DNA of 64,000 nucleotides from an uncultured Bacteroidales bacterium (GCA_900318265.1 ONKA01000001.1:1-64000); one strand, 5' to 3'. Positions 52,255 to 61,477 are shown, counted from the first letter of the stretch. Program-made: numbers and translations. The notes: generated from the letters alone by a model not told the origin.

Positions 52255-54232
52255 GGAGGCTGTCGTTATAAATAATGGTATCGGTTGGGATATAATATAA
52301 CTCGTTGTTAATCATTCTTTTGTTATACTCTTGCAGGAAGCGGTAAAGCTTGTCGTAAACATCGGGGCACTGCAGCCTGTCGATGAGGTTGTCGTTCAAG
52401 AGCGAGTCGCTGATGGGCTTGAAGATGCCGAAGGAGTTCTCGCCGTCCGACTGTACCAGATAGGTGCCGTCGCAATATTGGTAGGTCAGGTTGTAGTAGC
52501 TGACGAAAGAGGGCTCGCTGAGGGTGTCGAACAGGTTGCGGCCGAAAGAGAACAGTGTGTCGTTGACTTCCAATGCGGAGAGTATGGATGGCCCAAGGTC
52601 GATTTGCTGGGCGATCTCGTTGCTTTGAAAAGCCTTGATTTTCCTTGGATAATAGAAGGCAATGGGGATGGAATACATGCCCCAGACGTTGCTGTATTCG
52701 GGCTGGAAGTGCTCGTTGTTGGAGTAGTCCGCTGTGATGACAAATAGGGTGTGGTCGTACCACGACATTTGTGAGGCGCTTTTGAAGAAGTCTCTCAAAG
52801 CGCAGTCGACGTAGTAGACGGTCTTCTCGAATCCGGTCCAGAAATAACTGCCTTCCGGGAACTCGAAGTCTTTGGGCACTTTGTAGGGATAGCGCGATGA
52901 GAGGGTATAGATGGCTGTGGCGAAAGGCTCATGCACGCGGTTGAGGGTCTTGGCGGCATATTGCAGGAAAGGCCCGTCGTAAATGCCCCATTGTCCGTCG
53001 TAGTCGCTGTCGTCGCCATATTCGGTGCGACCAAAGTATTTGCTAAATCCGGCGCGACGTGAGAACTCGTCGAAGCCCAGCACGCCGTTCTTGCCGCCAT
53101 GCATGAAGATGGTGTTATAACCCTGTTTTTGAAGGTGCTTGCTGTAGGCGTCGAAGTCGTTATCGGCGTAGGGCGACCTCACAAAGTCGTTCTCCATCAT
53201 CGAGGGGATGCTGGCCAGGATGGCAGGCAACACCTCAAGGCTCCTGCGGCTGTTCGACATGCCGTTGAAAGTGAGGCTTTGGCTTAAGAGTGAGTCGAGG
53301 AAAGGCGTGAGCTGTGAGCGGCGGTCGTGGCTATAGTAACTCACCATTTCCTGTCCAAGGTTTTTCAGGATGATGACGACCAAGTTGCTCGGTACGCTGT
53401 CCATGGTAAGGCTGTCGCTTTCAAGGAAACGGTTGGCCTTCAGGTCGTAGTGGATAGGGGAGAAGTCGCTTACATATTCTCCAGTTCGCTCTTTCAGCGG
53501 GGTCTCATGTGTGGTGAGTAGGCAAAACGGCGTGTTAAGCAGGATGGGCGCGTTTTGCGGGTCGGTATATTGCATGGCGGTTTCCACCGAAATGGGCTTA
53601 GCTTGGAGTCCGCCACGTCCGGCGAGGACCGTGAGCAGAAGCATCACAACAAGGCTGATGGACTGTCGTAGCTGCCAATGCGGCTTCTCTTCTTTCTCTG
53701 GCTTCTTGAGCTTGGTGTGCTGAGCTACTACGATGATAATCAGTACGAAGAGAACGAAGATGACCAACAAATACCAATAGTCGAATAAGACTTGCCTGAC
53801 AACGCCAAACGACACCTCGTCGGAATTAAATAGCAGTTTGAGGAAATGGACGGTGAGGTGTTTGCCGAAGAAACGGAAACACACAATGTCCATAAAATTC
53901 AGTAGGACGGCGATGGCATTGGCGACGATGTAGATGATGTCGACGAAGGTCTGCAACTCATCTTTATAGATGATGCGTGAGGGAAGACAATAGAATAGGA
54001 TGGTCAAGATGTTGATACCGAAGACGATGGGTAAATCGAAACGCATGCCTTGCAGATACAGCGCCAAGGCTTGGCCAGTGTCCAGTTGGTGGAAAAACTG
54101 TAGGTTGAACAGATAGAGCATCCAACGGCTGATGCTGAGCACCAACAAGGTGGCAATCAACCGATAGGCCAACAGCATGTAGGGCGATGAAAGCCAGGCT
54201 TGGATTTTCTCTTTTCTTGTTTGTCGACGCAT
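52238..54232 (-). CDS. LTA-synthase/sulfatase-family membrane protein with altered metal site
   Basis: The 664-residue protein has five N-terminal transmembrane helices (to about residue 205) and a large periplasmic alkaline-phosphatase-fold domain, as in lipoteichoic acid synthases. Motifs are recognisable (NLVVIILKNLG, LPAILASIPSMM, GYNTIFMHGGKNG, TLFVITADYSNN). The metal ligands are not intact: the Glu of the LES motif is Lys290, and the Asp-His pair near the end is Asp502-Tyr503. The nucleophile region reads SNSRRS (326-331). Bacteroidota have no LTA, so relatives probably move phospho-glycerol or phosphoethanolamine groups; this copy may be inactive. Confidence 0.8.
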   Translation of the reverse strand: MRRQTRKEKIQAWLSSPYMLLAYRLIATLLVLSISRWMLYLFNLQFFHQLDTGQALALYLQGMRFDLPIVFGINILTILFYCLPSRIIYKDELQTFVDIIYIVANAIAVLLNFMDIVCFRFFGKHLTVHFLKLLFNSDEVSFGVVRQVLFDYWYLLVIFVLFVLIIIVVAQHTKLKKPEKEEKPHWQLRQSISLVVMLLLTVLAGRGGLQAKPISVETAMQYTDPQNAPILLNTPFCLLTTHETPLKERTGEYVSDFSPIHYDLKANRFLESDSLTMDSVPSNLVVIILKNLGQEMVSYYSHDRRSQLTPFLDSLLSQSLTFNGMSNSRRSLEVLPAILASIPSMMENDFVRSPYADNDFDAYSKHLQKQGYNTIFMHGGKNGVLGFDEFSRRAGFSKYFGRTEYGDDSDYDGQWGIYDGPFLQYAAKTLNRVHEPFATAIYTLSSRYPYKVPKDFEFPEGSYFWTGFEKTVYYVDCALRDFFKSASQMSWYDHTLFVITADYSNNEHFQPEYSNVWGMYSIPIAFYYPRKIKAFQSNEIAQQIDLGPSILSALEVNDTLFSFGRNLFDTLSEPSFVSYYNLTYQYCDGTYLVQSDGENSFGIFKPISDSLLNDNLIDRLQCPDVYDKLYRFLQEYNKRMINNELYYIPTDTIIYNDSLHETQE

Positions 54233-54254
54233 TGTTTTGTTTCAAAAACCGATG

Positions 54255-54262
54255 CAAAAATA
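54255..54262 (-). promoter_or_regulatory. -7 box for the LTA-synthase-like operon
   Basis: The minus strand reads TATTTTTG, 22 bases before the ATG. Confidence 0.5.
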
Positions 54263-54273
54263 GAAAAAAAGTG

Positions 54274-54281
54274 TATCTTTG
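54274..54281 (+). promoter_or_regulatory. -7 box for the M23 peptidase gene
   Basis: TATCTTTG, 27 bases before the ATG at 54309 and only 11 bases from the divergent box at 54255-54262. The two promoters overlap. Confidence 0.5.
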
Positions 54282-54308
54282 CCCAATATTTTATTAAAGT
54301 TTACAACG

Positions 54309-56018
54309 ATGACAAAATTGCGTTCTTTATTGGTTTTGCTTGCCATGGCGGTCACCGTCGGTGCGGCCGCTCAGACCTATCCTCAATACCGCAACCCGCT
54401 TGATATTCCTATTATGCTGTCGGCCACCTTTGCTGAAATCCGTCCCAACCACGTCCATGCCGGTCTTGACATTAGGACGCAGAGTGTGGAAGGCAAGAAG
54501 GTGTATGCCGTGGCCGATGGTTATATCAGTCGCATTGGTGTGTCGCCCTACGGATATGGTAACGTGTTGTATATCACGCATTACGATGGTTTTACGACGG
54601 TGTATGCTCACTTGCAGCGTTTCTCCAGCGATGTGGCCAAATATGTGAAGCAGTATCAATATAAGAACAAGAAATACACCTCTCAAATCTATCTTGATGC
54701 GGACAAGTTCCCCGTGAAGCGAGGCGATGTGATTGGCATCTCTGGCAACTCTGGCAGTTCGGGTGGTCCCCATCTGCACTTCGAGATCCGTCATACGGGC
54801 AGCGAGAAACCTGTCAACCCGATGTTTTTCGGCTATAAGATCGAGGACAACGTGCGTCCTACCATCCTTGGCGTCTCGGTGTATCCTCTGGGTGATGAAT
54901 CGACCTTGGAAGGTGGAATCAACCCGAAGTATTATTCTTTGGCCGAGGGCCAAAAAGGGAAATACACCTTGAAGGAAAGGGAATATGTCCATGGCAACGG
55001 CGAGATTTCGTTTGGCGTGTGTACCTACGACATGGTGGGTGCTTCGACGAATAAGAATGGCCCGTATTTCTATGAGCTGTACCTCGACGATGAGCTGGCT
55101 TTCCAGGTGGAGGCAGACAGTTTCTCCTACAGCGAGCCGCGTTATGTGAATAGCCTGCTCGACTATCGCCATTACAAGGAGAAGAAGTCGAGTTATGTGC
55201 GCACCGATGTCGACCCGAACAATCATTTGCGCATGATCAAGAAGAAGAACGGAACGGTCAAGGTGGCGGAAGGCGACACGGTGAAAGTGTGCTTCAAGAT
55301 TACGGATTATGCGGGCAACAGCTCGACGGCATCGTTCAAGCTGGTGGGCGTGGCTCCTGTTGAGGTGGAACGTCCCGAGCGTCGTCGCAGCGAATACTTT
55401 GTGAAGGCCGACGGCTCGCTCAACAACAACATCACCATCGACGACTTCAACGTCTCCATGGAAGATAATACGCTCTTCCGTGACGAGTGGATACCGACGG
55501 GTCAACGTGATGAGGCGGGTTGTTGCTCACGCATCTATCGCTTTGGCGATGAGGGCATGACCACTTTCAAGAAGTTCACGGTGCGCATCCGACCTGAAGA
55601 GAAATGGGCATACGACAAGAGGATGTATATCGCCAGCATAGACAAAAACGGCAAGGTTTCCTCGTTGGGCGGCACAATGAAGAACGGCTGCATGGAGGTG
55701 AAGACCTATACCATGGGCGAATACACCATCAAGATCGACTCAGTGGCGCCTACGGTCAAAGCCTCCAACTTCAAGAACGGACAAGCCGTGAATGCGTTGA
55801 AGTCGCTGCGCTTCAAGATTTCCGACGACATGACGGGCATCGAGACCTACGACATCTATCTGGATGACGTGTGGGTCTTAGGCAAGTACGACGCCAAGAA
55901 TGACTTACTCTATTACGAGTTCGACGAGAAGATAAAGAAAGGTACCGACAACGTCAAGGTCGTGGTGACCGATGGCGTCGGAAACACGAAGACCCTAAAG
56001 GTAAAGGTTGTTTATTGA
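54309..56018 (+). CDS. M23-family (LytM-type) peptidoglycan peptidase
   Basis: The 569-residue protein has a signal peptide (MTKLRSLLVLLAMAVTVGAAA). The M23 domain carries all zinc ligands: HVHAGLDIRT (His and Asp, about residues 47-56), VYAHLQRF and GPHLHFEIRH. It should therefore cut peptide cross-bridges in the periplasm. The remaining ~380 residues form several beta-sandwich domains. The ATG at 54309 was chosen because an upstream codon at 54279 falls in the promoter. Confidence 0.9.
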   Translation: MTKLRSLLVLLAMAVTVGAAAQTYPQYRNPLDIPIMLSATFAEIRPNHVHAGLDIRTQSVEGKKVYAVADGYISRIGVSPYGYGNVLYITHYDGFTTVYAHLQRFSSDVAKYVKQYQYKNKKYTSQIYLDADKFPVKRGDVIGISGNSGSSGGPHLHFEIRHTGSEKPVNPMFFGYKIEDNVRPTILGVSVYPLGDESTLEGGINPKYYSLAEGQKGKYTLKEREYVHGNGEISFGVCTYDMVGASTNKNGPYFYELYLDDELAFQVEADSFSYSEPRYVNSLLDYRHYKEKKSSYVRTDVDPNNHLRMIKKKNGTVKVAEGDTVKVCFKITDYAGNSSTASFKLVGVAPVEVERPERRRSEYFVKADGSLNNNITIDDFNVSMEDNTLFRDEWIPTGQRDEAGCCSRIYRFGDEGMTTFKKFTVRIRPEEKWAYDKRMYIASIDKNGKVSSLGGTMKNGCMEVKTYTMGEYTIKIDSVAPTVKASNFKNGQAVNALKSLRFKISDDMTGIETYDIYLDDVWVLGKYDAKNDLLYYEFDEKIKKGTDNVKVVVTDGVGNTKTLKVKVVY

Positions 56019-56020
56019 TT

Positions 56021-56046
56021 TGTAGAGACGCGATTCATCGCGTCTC
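56021..56046. repeat. GAGACGC inverted repeat, copy 5
   Basis: GTAGAGACGCGATTCATCGC followed by GTCTC, the most perfect copy, between two converging genes. It may also act as a bidirectional terminator. Confidence 0.85.
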
Positions 56047-56060
56047 CCAACACCCAAAAA

Positions 56061-57524
56061 TCATCTCGGAACATATTGGTACGCCCCCATATCAGGCGCA
56101 CCCACCCTTGATACACCGTCCAAATCGCTAGGCACCTCGTTGCCGAACAGCGGGTTGCCCATGCCAATGGCGGGTGAGGCGACGCTGTCGAGATGGCAGT
56201 CGGGCTTCATCGGATCGGCAAAGCAAGGCTCAAGGTTGAAGAGGCAATGACTGAAACCCGGCATGGATCCATTGTATTTCTCCGATTTGATGAGGCAATG
56301 GTCGAAGGTGTAAAGTGAGTCGGCTTCGGGGCCGAATGTGGCCTTGAATTCGTCCTTTTGTTTGCCGTAGACGATGCAGTTGTCCATCTCCATGCGGAAG
56401 GGATAATAGAAGGGCTCGTTGTTGCCGCCGATGGCGTAGTTGGCCACTGAAACGGCGTTTTCGTTCTTGTTGTGCTCGTTGGCGTTCCAGTAGTTGGCGA
56501 TGGTGCCGTGCACGAAACGGTAGTCGCCACCAAAGGCCCACACGTTGGCAAAGCCGCAATTGGCGATGACGAAGTTCTTGGCCTCCACGGCATAGAGGAT
56601 GGAGAACAGACCGTAGCCGCTTTGGTTTTCAACGATGGTATTGTCGATACGCAAGGCGCATTCCGTGGCTTTCAGCACCGACTGGCAGTTGAGGCCGATG
56701 GTGCCGTTGCGGATGATGGCATGGCTGATGCGGTGGTCGGCACCGGCACGACCGTCCATCATCAGGATTTGCTCCCATTGTCCTGGGGTGTCGTTGTAAT
56801 AGGGCTCCAAACGGTCGCCTTGCACGACGACAGGCTCCTCGGCGGTGCCATCGATGATGAGCTGACCGTCGCTCCATGAGAGGATGCCTCCGCCTTGGTG
56901 ACAATAGATTTGCGTGCCTTTCTCAATCCTCAAGGTGCCGTAACTGTTGATGAGCGCATAGCCATAGATGACGTATGGCCGTTCCGAAGTCCAAATTGTG
57001 GTTTCAAGGCTATCGGCGACGATATGGTAAGGATAGGGCGTTCCACCCATGTTCACCACCTTGTCGGCCACGATGTAGTTGGCATTTTGTCCCCATGCCA
57101 ACAGCTTGATGGTCTGCGTATTACCATTGGTGATGAATTCCAGCTCATCTTCCACCACGAAAGGCGAGTTGAGGTCGTTCGGGTTGATGGTGACGCGCAG
57201 GAAGGAGAAGAGGCTGTCGTTGGCAGGGATGACTTTGTCATAAATCTCGGTGGCACTTTCGCCGTCAAGATTGAAACGGAAAGGGGAGTCGTCGCCTCCG
57301 ACCAGACGTATGGAACTGATTTTCAGGTCGTCGCTGTGAGGGTTGTAAACCATCAATTCATGCGTGGCCGAGCCCAAAGAGGTAAAAACAGTGTCGAAGA
57401 GAACTGTGTCGGCCGAGAATTCCAGCATCAGGTTGGAGTCGGGATTGACCGTGTTGTTCTTCTTGCACGAGTGGCCTGCAAACAGGAAAATGGTGATTAT
57501 GAATAAGATATGTCGAATTTTCAT
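56061..57524 (-). CDS. Lipoprotein with predicted right-handed beta-helix
   Basis: The 487-residue protein has a lipoprotein signal (MKIRHILFIITIFLFAGHSC). The N-terminal third is an Ig-like region (VLFDTVFTSLGSATHELMVY..). It is followed by a beta-helix with repeated short strands (GTLRIEKGTQIYCHQGGGIL.., SHAIIRNGTIGLNCQSVL.., ALRIDNTIVENQSGYGLF) and the closing SRVGAPDMGAYQYVPR. It is a conserved Bacteroidota hypothetical with no assigned activity. Catalytic residues of pectate-lyase-type helices are not evident. Confidence 0.75.
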   Translation of the reverse strand: MKIRHILFIITIFLFAGHSCKKNNTVNPDSNLMLEFSADTVLFDTVFTSLGSATHELMVYNPHSDDLKISSIRLVGGDDSPFRFNLDGESATEIYDKVIPANDSLFSFLRVTINPNDLNSPFVVEDELEFITNGNTQTIKLLAWGQNANYIVADKVVNMGGTPYPYHIVADSLETTIWTSERPYVIYGYALINSYGTLRIEKGTQIYCHQGGGILSWSDGQLIIDGTAEEPVVVQGDRLEPYYNDTPGQWEQILMMDGRAGADHRISHAIIRNGTIGLNCQSVLKATECALRIDNTIVENQSGYGLFSILYAVEAKNFVIANCGFANVWAFGGDYRFVHGTIANYWNANEHNKNENAVSVANYAIGGNNEPFYYPFRMEMDNCIVYGKQKDEFKATFGPEADSLYTFDHCLIKSEKYNGSMPGFSHCLFNLEPCFADPMKPDCHLDSVASPAIGMGNPLFGNEVPSDLDGVSRVGAPDMGAYQYVPR

Positions 57525-57541
57525 GACAGAGTTTAAAAAAG

Positions 57542-57549
57542 CAAAGATA
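57542..57549 (-). promoter_or_regulatory. -7 box for the beta-helix lipoprotein gene
   Basis: The minus strand reads TATCTTTG, 17 bases before the ATG. Confidence 0.5.
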
Positions 57550-57586
57550 AACTATTATTGGATACGAGCGGATAAGGATTTTATTG

Positions 57587-57594
57587 TATTTTTG
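57587..57594 (+). promoter_or_regulatory. -7 box for the 57612 gene
   Basis: TATTTTTG, 17 bases before the ATG. Confidence 0.5.
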
Positions 57595-57611
57595 CGGAAA
57601 ATATCGTGACT

Positions 57612-58175
57612 ATGAAACGTTTCGCAATCATCGCATCGCTTTGTTTGATGCTTTTCGGCTTTGTTGGCAAGGCCACGGCACAATTCCTTCCTGATGTGCC
57701 GGATATGAAAGGAAAATTTGTCGTTGGCGGCAACGTCGGCGGCGGATTGTATGGCAATTATCTCAACGTTTCCATCGCTCCTCAATTTGGTTACCGCATC
57801 TTTAGCCCTTGGGAAGTGGGTGTGCGTGGCATCTATAACCTGTCGTGTGATTTCGACCGTTATTATGGCAGTTCCTACGCGCATTATTTTGGTGTGGCAC
57901 CCTATACCAACTGCCAGGTTTACAAGGGTTTGTTCGTCCATGTCGAGGATGAGATGATGTATGGATTCTCCCGTTGGAACCATACTACGACGAACAGCAA
58001 ATGGTTCAATAGCTTATTTGTAGGTGCTGGATACCGTCAATACTCCTACTCGGGCAGTTTTGTGTATTATATGGTGCTATATAACCTGAGCTGGTCCGCA
58101 TTTTCGACAGGAGGGATTGACACACCCTACGCTTCGCCCATCTCCTTGCGCATCGGCTATTGCTTCAGCTTCTAA
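57612..58175 (+). CDS. Small outer membrane beta-barrel protein
   Basis: The 187-residue protein has a signal peptide (MKRFAIIASLCLMLFGFVGKATAQ). The mature part is rich in Tyr, Gly and Phe in alternating strands (GNVGGGLYGNYLNVSIAPQF, GYRIFSPWEVGVRGIYNLSC) and ends in a terminal Phe strand (RIGYCFSF), as barrels do. The function is unknown. The ATG at 57612 was preferred over a GTG two codons earlier. Confidence 0.78.
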   Translation: MKRFAIIASLCLMLFGFVGKATAQFLPDVPDMKGKFVVGGNVGGGLYGNYLNVSIAPQFGYRIFSPWEVGVRGIYNLSCDFDRYYGSSYAHYFGVAPYTNCQVYKGLFVHVEDEMMYGFSRWNHTTTNSKWFNSLFVGAGYRQYSYSGSFVYYMVLYNLSWSAFSTGGIDTPYASPISLRIGYCFSF

Positions 58176-58190
58176 TCTATACAATTGATT

Positions 58191-58234
58191 ACCAATTGTC
58201 AATTATCAATTATCAATTATCAATTGTCAATTAG
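58191..58234. repeat. Heptanucleotide array (CAATTAT)n
   Basis: Five to six 7-base units with CAATTGT variants, between the barrel gene and the 3' end of smpB, reaching the smpB stop codon. Confidence 0.85.
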
Positions 58235-58695
58235 TATCTCTCCATTCTTTCAAGTTCCCGCTTCGAGTCCTTGGTTTTCAAGCTCTCGCGCTTGTCGTAG
58301 AAGTGCTTGCCTCGGGCTAATGCAATGTCCAGTTTAGCCAAACCGTTTTCGTTGATGAACAGCACGACGGGTACAATGGTGAAGCCCTTTTCCTGCACTT
58401 TGTTTTTCAGCTTGCGCAGTTCACGGGCGTTGAGCAGTAGTTTGCGGTCGCGTTTGGGGTCGTGGTTGTTGTAGGTGCCTTGGGCGTATTCGGCGATGTG
58501 CATGCCGATGACAAACAGCTCGTTGCCCTTGAAGCTGCAATACGAATCCGCCAGACTCGCCTTGCCGCCACGAATAGACTTGATCTCCGTACCGGTCAGC
58601 ACGATGCCTGCCGTCAGCGTCTCCACGAGGAAATACTCGAACGTGGCGCGCTTGTTCTTTATCTTGATGTTGCTATTTGTGCTTTTTTTGTCCAT
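58231..58695 (-). CDS. smpB: SmpB, tmRNA-binding protein
   Basis: The 154-residue protein has the SmpB core ([60 protein letters not shown]) and the C-terminal [20 protein letters not shown] tail that enters the decoding centre. It brings tmRNA to stalled ribosomes. The start at 58695 leaves a 2-5 base leader after the predicted -7 box. No ssrA gene was seen in the window. Confidence 0.95.
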   Translation of the reverse strand: MDKKSTNSNIKIKNKRATFEYFLVETLTAGIVLTGTEIKSIRGGKASLADSYCSFKGNELFVIGMHIAEYAQGTYNNHDPKRDRKLLLNARELRKLKNKVQEKGFTIVPVVLFINENGLAKLDIALARGKHFYDKRESLKTKDSKRELERMERY

Positions 58696-58703
58696 TGCGG
58701 CTG

Positions 58704-58711
58704 CAAAAATA
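58704..58711 (-). promoter_or_regulatory. -7 box for smpB
   Basis: The minus strand reads TATTTTTG, 8 bases before the ATG, so the message has almost no leader. Confidence 0.5.
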
Positions 58712-58731
58712 CAAAATTCTGTTGATTTTTG

Positions 58732-58739
58732 TATTTTTG
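58732..58739 (+). promoter_or_regulatory. -7 box for aroC
   Basis: TATTTTTG ends 4 bases before the aroC ATG, so transcription would begin at or next to the start codon (leaderless mRNA). Confidence 0.5.
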
Positions 58740-58743
58740 CCTC

Positions 58744-59700
58744 ATGAATACTCTTGGTCACATCTTCAGGCTCACCACCTTTGGCGAGTCGCACGGCACG
58801 GCCATCGGTGGGGTCATCGATGGTTGCCCCTCACAATTGAAATTGGATTTCGATTTCATTGATAGCGAATTGCTTAGGCGCAAGACAGCGCAATCTTCAA
58901 CAGCATCGCAACGCAAAGAAACAGACCAAATCGAGTGGCTCTCTGGCTTGCTTGATGGCGTCACTTTGGGTACGCCAATCGCTTTTATGGTGCGCAATGA
59001 GGACTGCAAAACAGAAGATTACGAGGCTTTGAAAGATGTCTATCGTCCTTCACATGCCGATTTCACCTACGAGCAGAAATATGGTATCCACGACTGGCGT
59101 GGTGGTGGCAGGGCTTCGGCAAGAACAACGCTGCCCATCGTGGTGGCAGGAGCCATCGCCAAGCAGATTTTGAAGGGAAAAGGTATCACCATTGCTGCCG
59201 AAGTGACGGCTATGGGCGACACGGAACAAGCCCGAAAAGAAGGCGACACTGTGGGCGGCATTGTGGAATGCTGTATCACAGGTGTGCCAGCAGGCTTGGG
59301 CGAACCGATGTTTGGCAAGTTCTCCGCCGAGCTGGCCCACGCCATGTTCAGCCTGCCTGCAGTGAAGGGCTTTGAGGTCGGCGACGGCTTTGCCTTGGCC
59401 AAGATGAAAGGCTCCGAGGCCAACGACACCTTTATTAATAAGGACGGCAAAATCACCACATTGACCAACCACTCGGGTGGCATCCAAGGTGGTATCACCA
59501 ATGGTAACGATATAGTGTTCCGTGTGGCATTCAAGCCGATACCGAGCATAGCCAAACCTCAGCAAACCGTGAATCGGGCAGGAGAACCCTGCCAAGTTGC
59601 CATCGAGGGACGACATGATGTGTGTGCCTTGCCGCGTGCAGTAGTCTTAGTGGAGGCTTTGGCGGCGATGGTAACGGTTGACGCGATGCTTCTTCGCTAG
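58744..59700 (+). CDS. aroC: Chorismate synthase, internally shortened
   Basis: The protein has the AroC signature motifs: [20 protein letters not shown] at the start, [14 protein letters not shown], the FMN-site [11 protein letters not shown], and the final [20 protein letters not shown]. It makes chorismate from EPSP using reduced FMN. At 318 residues it is about 35-40 shorter than usual (about 355). The missing part is the segment that normally follows the 'MGD' turn and precedes 'KKEGDSIGG'; here TAMGDTEQ joins directly to [10 protein letters not shown]. The catalytic motifs remain. Its stop overlaps that of the converging PNGase gene (CTAG). Confidence 0.9.
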   Translation: MNTLGHIFRLTTFGESHGTAIGGVIDGCPSQLKLDFDFIDSELLRRKTAQSSTASQRKETDQIEWLSGLLDGVTLGTPIAFMVRNEDCKTEDYEALKDVYRPSHADFTYEQKYGIHDWRGGGRASARTTLPIVVAGAIAKQILKGKGITIAAEVTAMGDTEQARKEGDTVGGIVECCITGVPAGLGEPMFGKFSAELAHAMFSLPAVKGFEVGDGFALAKMKGSEANDTFINKDGKITTLTNHSGGIQGGITNGNDIVFRVAFKPIPSIAKPQQTVNRAGEPCQVAIEGRHDVCALPRAVVLVEALAAMVTVDAMLLR

Positions 59701-61406
59701 TCCTTTTTGTCTTTTTTGTCTATCTTCTCGAACAATACCACCCCCGAAACCATCCAGTGGCTGAACGATTCCCCCTCGTCCTTGCCCTGTGGAATGGCGA
59801 CGCGTAGCGTATGCTTGCCTGGCTTCAATCCGCTCAGATCGAAATAGACGGGATTGGTGGCAGTGCCGGGGCACCAGCCTGAGCGCGAGTAATCGGAAGA
59901 GGAGACACCGTTCCAGAAGTTGCCCGAAACGGGGCTTTGGTCGCGGAAGGTGGCACAGTCGCAACGCCAAGGGGTGTGGGTGAATAGCTTCACGCCGTCG
60001 ATGAAAATGGCGTTCTCTTTGGGATTGAACTCGTCGCCGTTGTCCCATCCGCCATGACCCGTGCTGATGTAACGGAGCTGCACGTTCTTGATATTTTCGG
60101 GGAGCTCAAACTCGACTTCCAAGGTGTCTGTGGCAAACAAGCGGCCATAGTTTTGTCCCGACATTTCCAGCACGTTGCAGGTGTTGAACAGCGGAATGGA
60201 GTGTTGCTTCAAAGGCTTCTTGCTCCATTTGTTCTCGCCAGGGTAGGCGAGGAGGTCGAGTGAAAGCTTGTGCCCGCCCTTGTCGTAGTTGCCGATGAAG
60301 GCGCCGATGAGCACATCGCCGCGCAGACGGTCGCGCAACTCGCTGACTTCCATCTTGTAGTAGTTTTCATCAGCCCATTCCAGACCATCAATTTGCACTC
60401 GGTCGTTGAAATGGCCTGCGCCAAACGAGGTGAAGAAACGTACTAACTCCACAGGAGGCAAATAATCCTTCTCCGCCTTGATGCCTTGGTATTCCTTGCC
60501 ATCTTTGCCGACCATAGCGGGCAATGCCTCGATGCCTTTGGTCAAGCCGTCCTTGAAACTCTTGGCTTTTTCGGTCGGGATGACGAAGACAGAGGCGCTG
60601 CGGTCATAGGCATCGCCATTGCTGCGTTGACGGATTTCGGCAAAGATTTGGTAATGCTCAGGCAATTCTGGCAACTTCATCCGTTTGACAATCAGCGTAC
60701 CATGACTGAAATGTATCGTGGTGTCGAATGGTATATCGCCAGTAAAAGGCGCATAGTCCGCAAAATGGATTTGCTCGTCCTCAAACACAGGGATGCGTAT
60801 GACGAGTTTATCCTTGCGCAATTGGCTCAATTCTCGGGCGGTTTTGTGTTCGCCTTTGTAGGCAGGAATCAAGTCGACGAGAGCATACTTTTGGTCTTTA
60901 ACTACAGTCAAGTCAGTGATATAGGAGCCGTTTCTCATACAGCGCACCATCACGCCTTTCAGTCGTCCGAGACCGGGCATGGGGGTGGCCTCGAAACCGA
61001 GGCTTTCCGTCATCCACACCTCGATGGTGTTGGAGTTGATGCTGGTCTTGTATTTCTTGCAATCGTAACCCAACAGTTTTTCCCTGCCTTCTTCGCTGAA
61101 AACCACGTCGTTATCGGTCAACGAATAGGAACTGTAGAACTTTCCATCACTGTAGTCCAAAACGGTGTAGACGGAATCATGGACATAATCCACGTAGGTG
61201 CTGCTCTCGGCATAGCCAGGGATAGGGTTGGACGATGACCTTTCGACGTTTTTGATTTTCAGGCATTTCGCGTTTTCAACGACCTGAATAGTGGTAGTGT
61301 CTTGTTCGGCGACGCCTTTGGCATAGCTTTGATAAGTAAGGGCGTGTTGGGCGAAAGCAAATGAAGTTGATAATACTGCAAGCAGACTGATGACAAGCCG
61401 TTTCAT
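59697..61406 (-). CDS. Secreted PNGase F-type glycoamidase with N-terminal GLPGLI-like domain
   Basis: The 569-residue protein has a signal peptide (MKRLVISLLAVLSTSFAFA). Residues about 20-200 resemble the GLPGLI/DUF4412 periplasmic family (YDCKKYKTSINSNTIEVWMT). The C-terminal ~340 residues match the two-domain fold of peptide:N-glycosidase F: AYDRSASVFVI, where the Asp fits catalytic Asp60; GHGGWDNGDEF, where the Glu fits Glu206; and SSSDYSRSGWCPGT. The residue at the Glu118 position is not a clear Glu. PNGase F removes N-linked glycans from asparagine, so this suggests use of host or diet glycoproteins. An upstream ORF extension to 61511 reads through repeats and was rejected. Confidence 0.8.
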   Translation of the reverse strand: MKRLVISLLAVLSTSFAFAQHALTYQSYAKGVAEQDTTTIQVVENAKCLKIKNVERSSSNPIPGYAESSTYVDYVHDSVYTVLDYSDGKFYSSYSLTDNDVVFSEEGREKLLGYDCKKYKTSINSNTIEVWMTESLGFEATPMPGLGRLKGVMVRCMRNGSYITDLTVVKDQKYALVDLIPAYKGEHKTARELSQLRKDKLVIRIPVFEDEQIHFADYAPFTGDIPFDTTIHFSHGTLIVKRMKLPELPEHYQIFAEIRQRSNGDAYDRSASVFVIPTEKAKSFKDGLTKGIEALPAMVGKDGKEYQGIKAEKDYLPPVELVRFFTSFGAGHFNDRVQIDGLEWADENYYKMEVSELRDRLRGDVLIGAFIGNYDKGGHKLSLDLLAYPGENKWSKKPLKQHSIPLFNTCNVLEMSGQNYGRLFATDTLEVEFELPENIKNVQLRYISTGHGGWDNGDEFNPKENAIFIDGVKLFTHTPWRCDCATFRDQSPVSGNFWNGVSSSDYSRSGWCPGTATNPVYFDLSGLKPGKHTLRVAIPQGKDEGESFSHWMVSGVVLFEKIDKKDKKD

Positions 61407-61414
61407 ATCCTGTT

Positions 61415-61477
61415 GAATCTTAAATCTTTGAATATTGAATCTTTGAATATTGAATCTTGAATTTTGAATTTTGAATC
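61415..61477. repeat. Tandem array of TTGAATC/TTTGAATA units
   Basis: About eight units of 7-8 bases upstream of the PNGase gene, running straight into a dispersed palindromic element at 61478. Confidence 0.85.

Noticed and set aside
54327..55505. A 392-codon minus-strand frame over the M23 peptidase gene
   Set aside because: The plus-strand frame has a signal peptide, zinc ligands and promoter. The opposite frame is a composition shadow.
58191..58234. Possible attachment site or CRISPR-like repeat before smpB
   Set aside because: It is a simple heptanucleotide array. There is no integrase, and smpB is intact.
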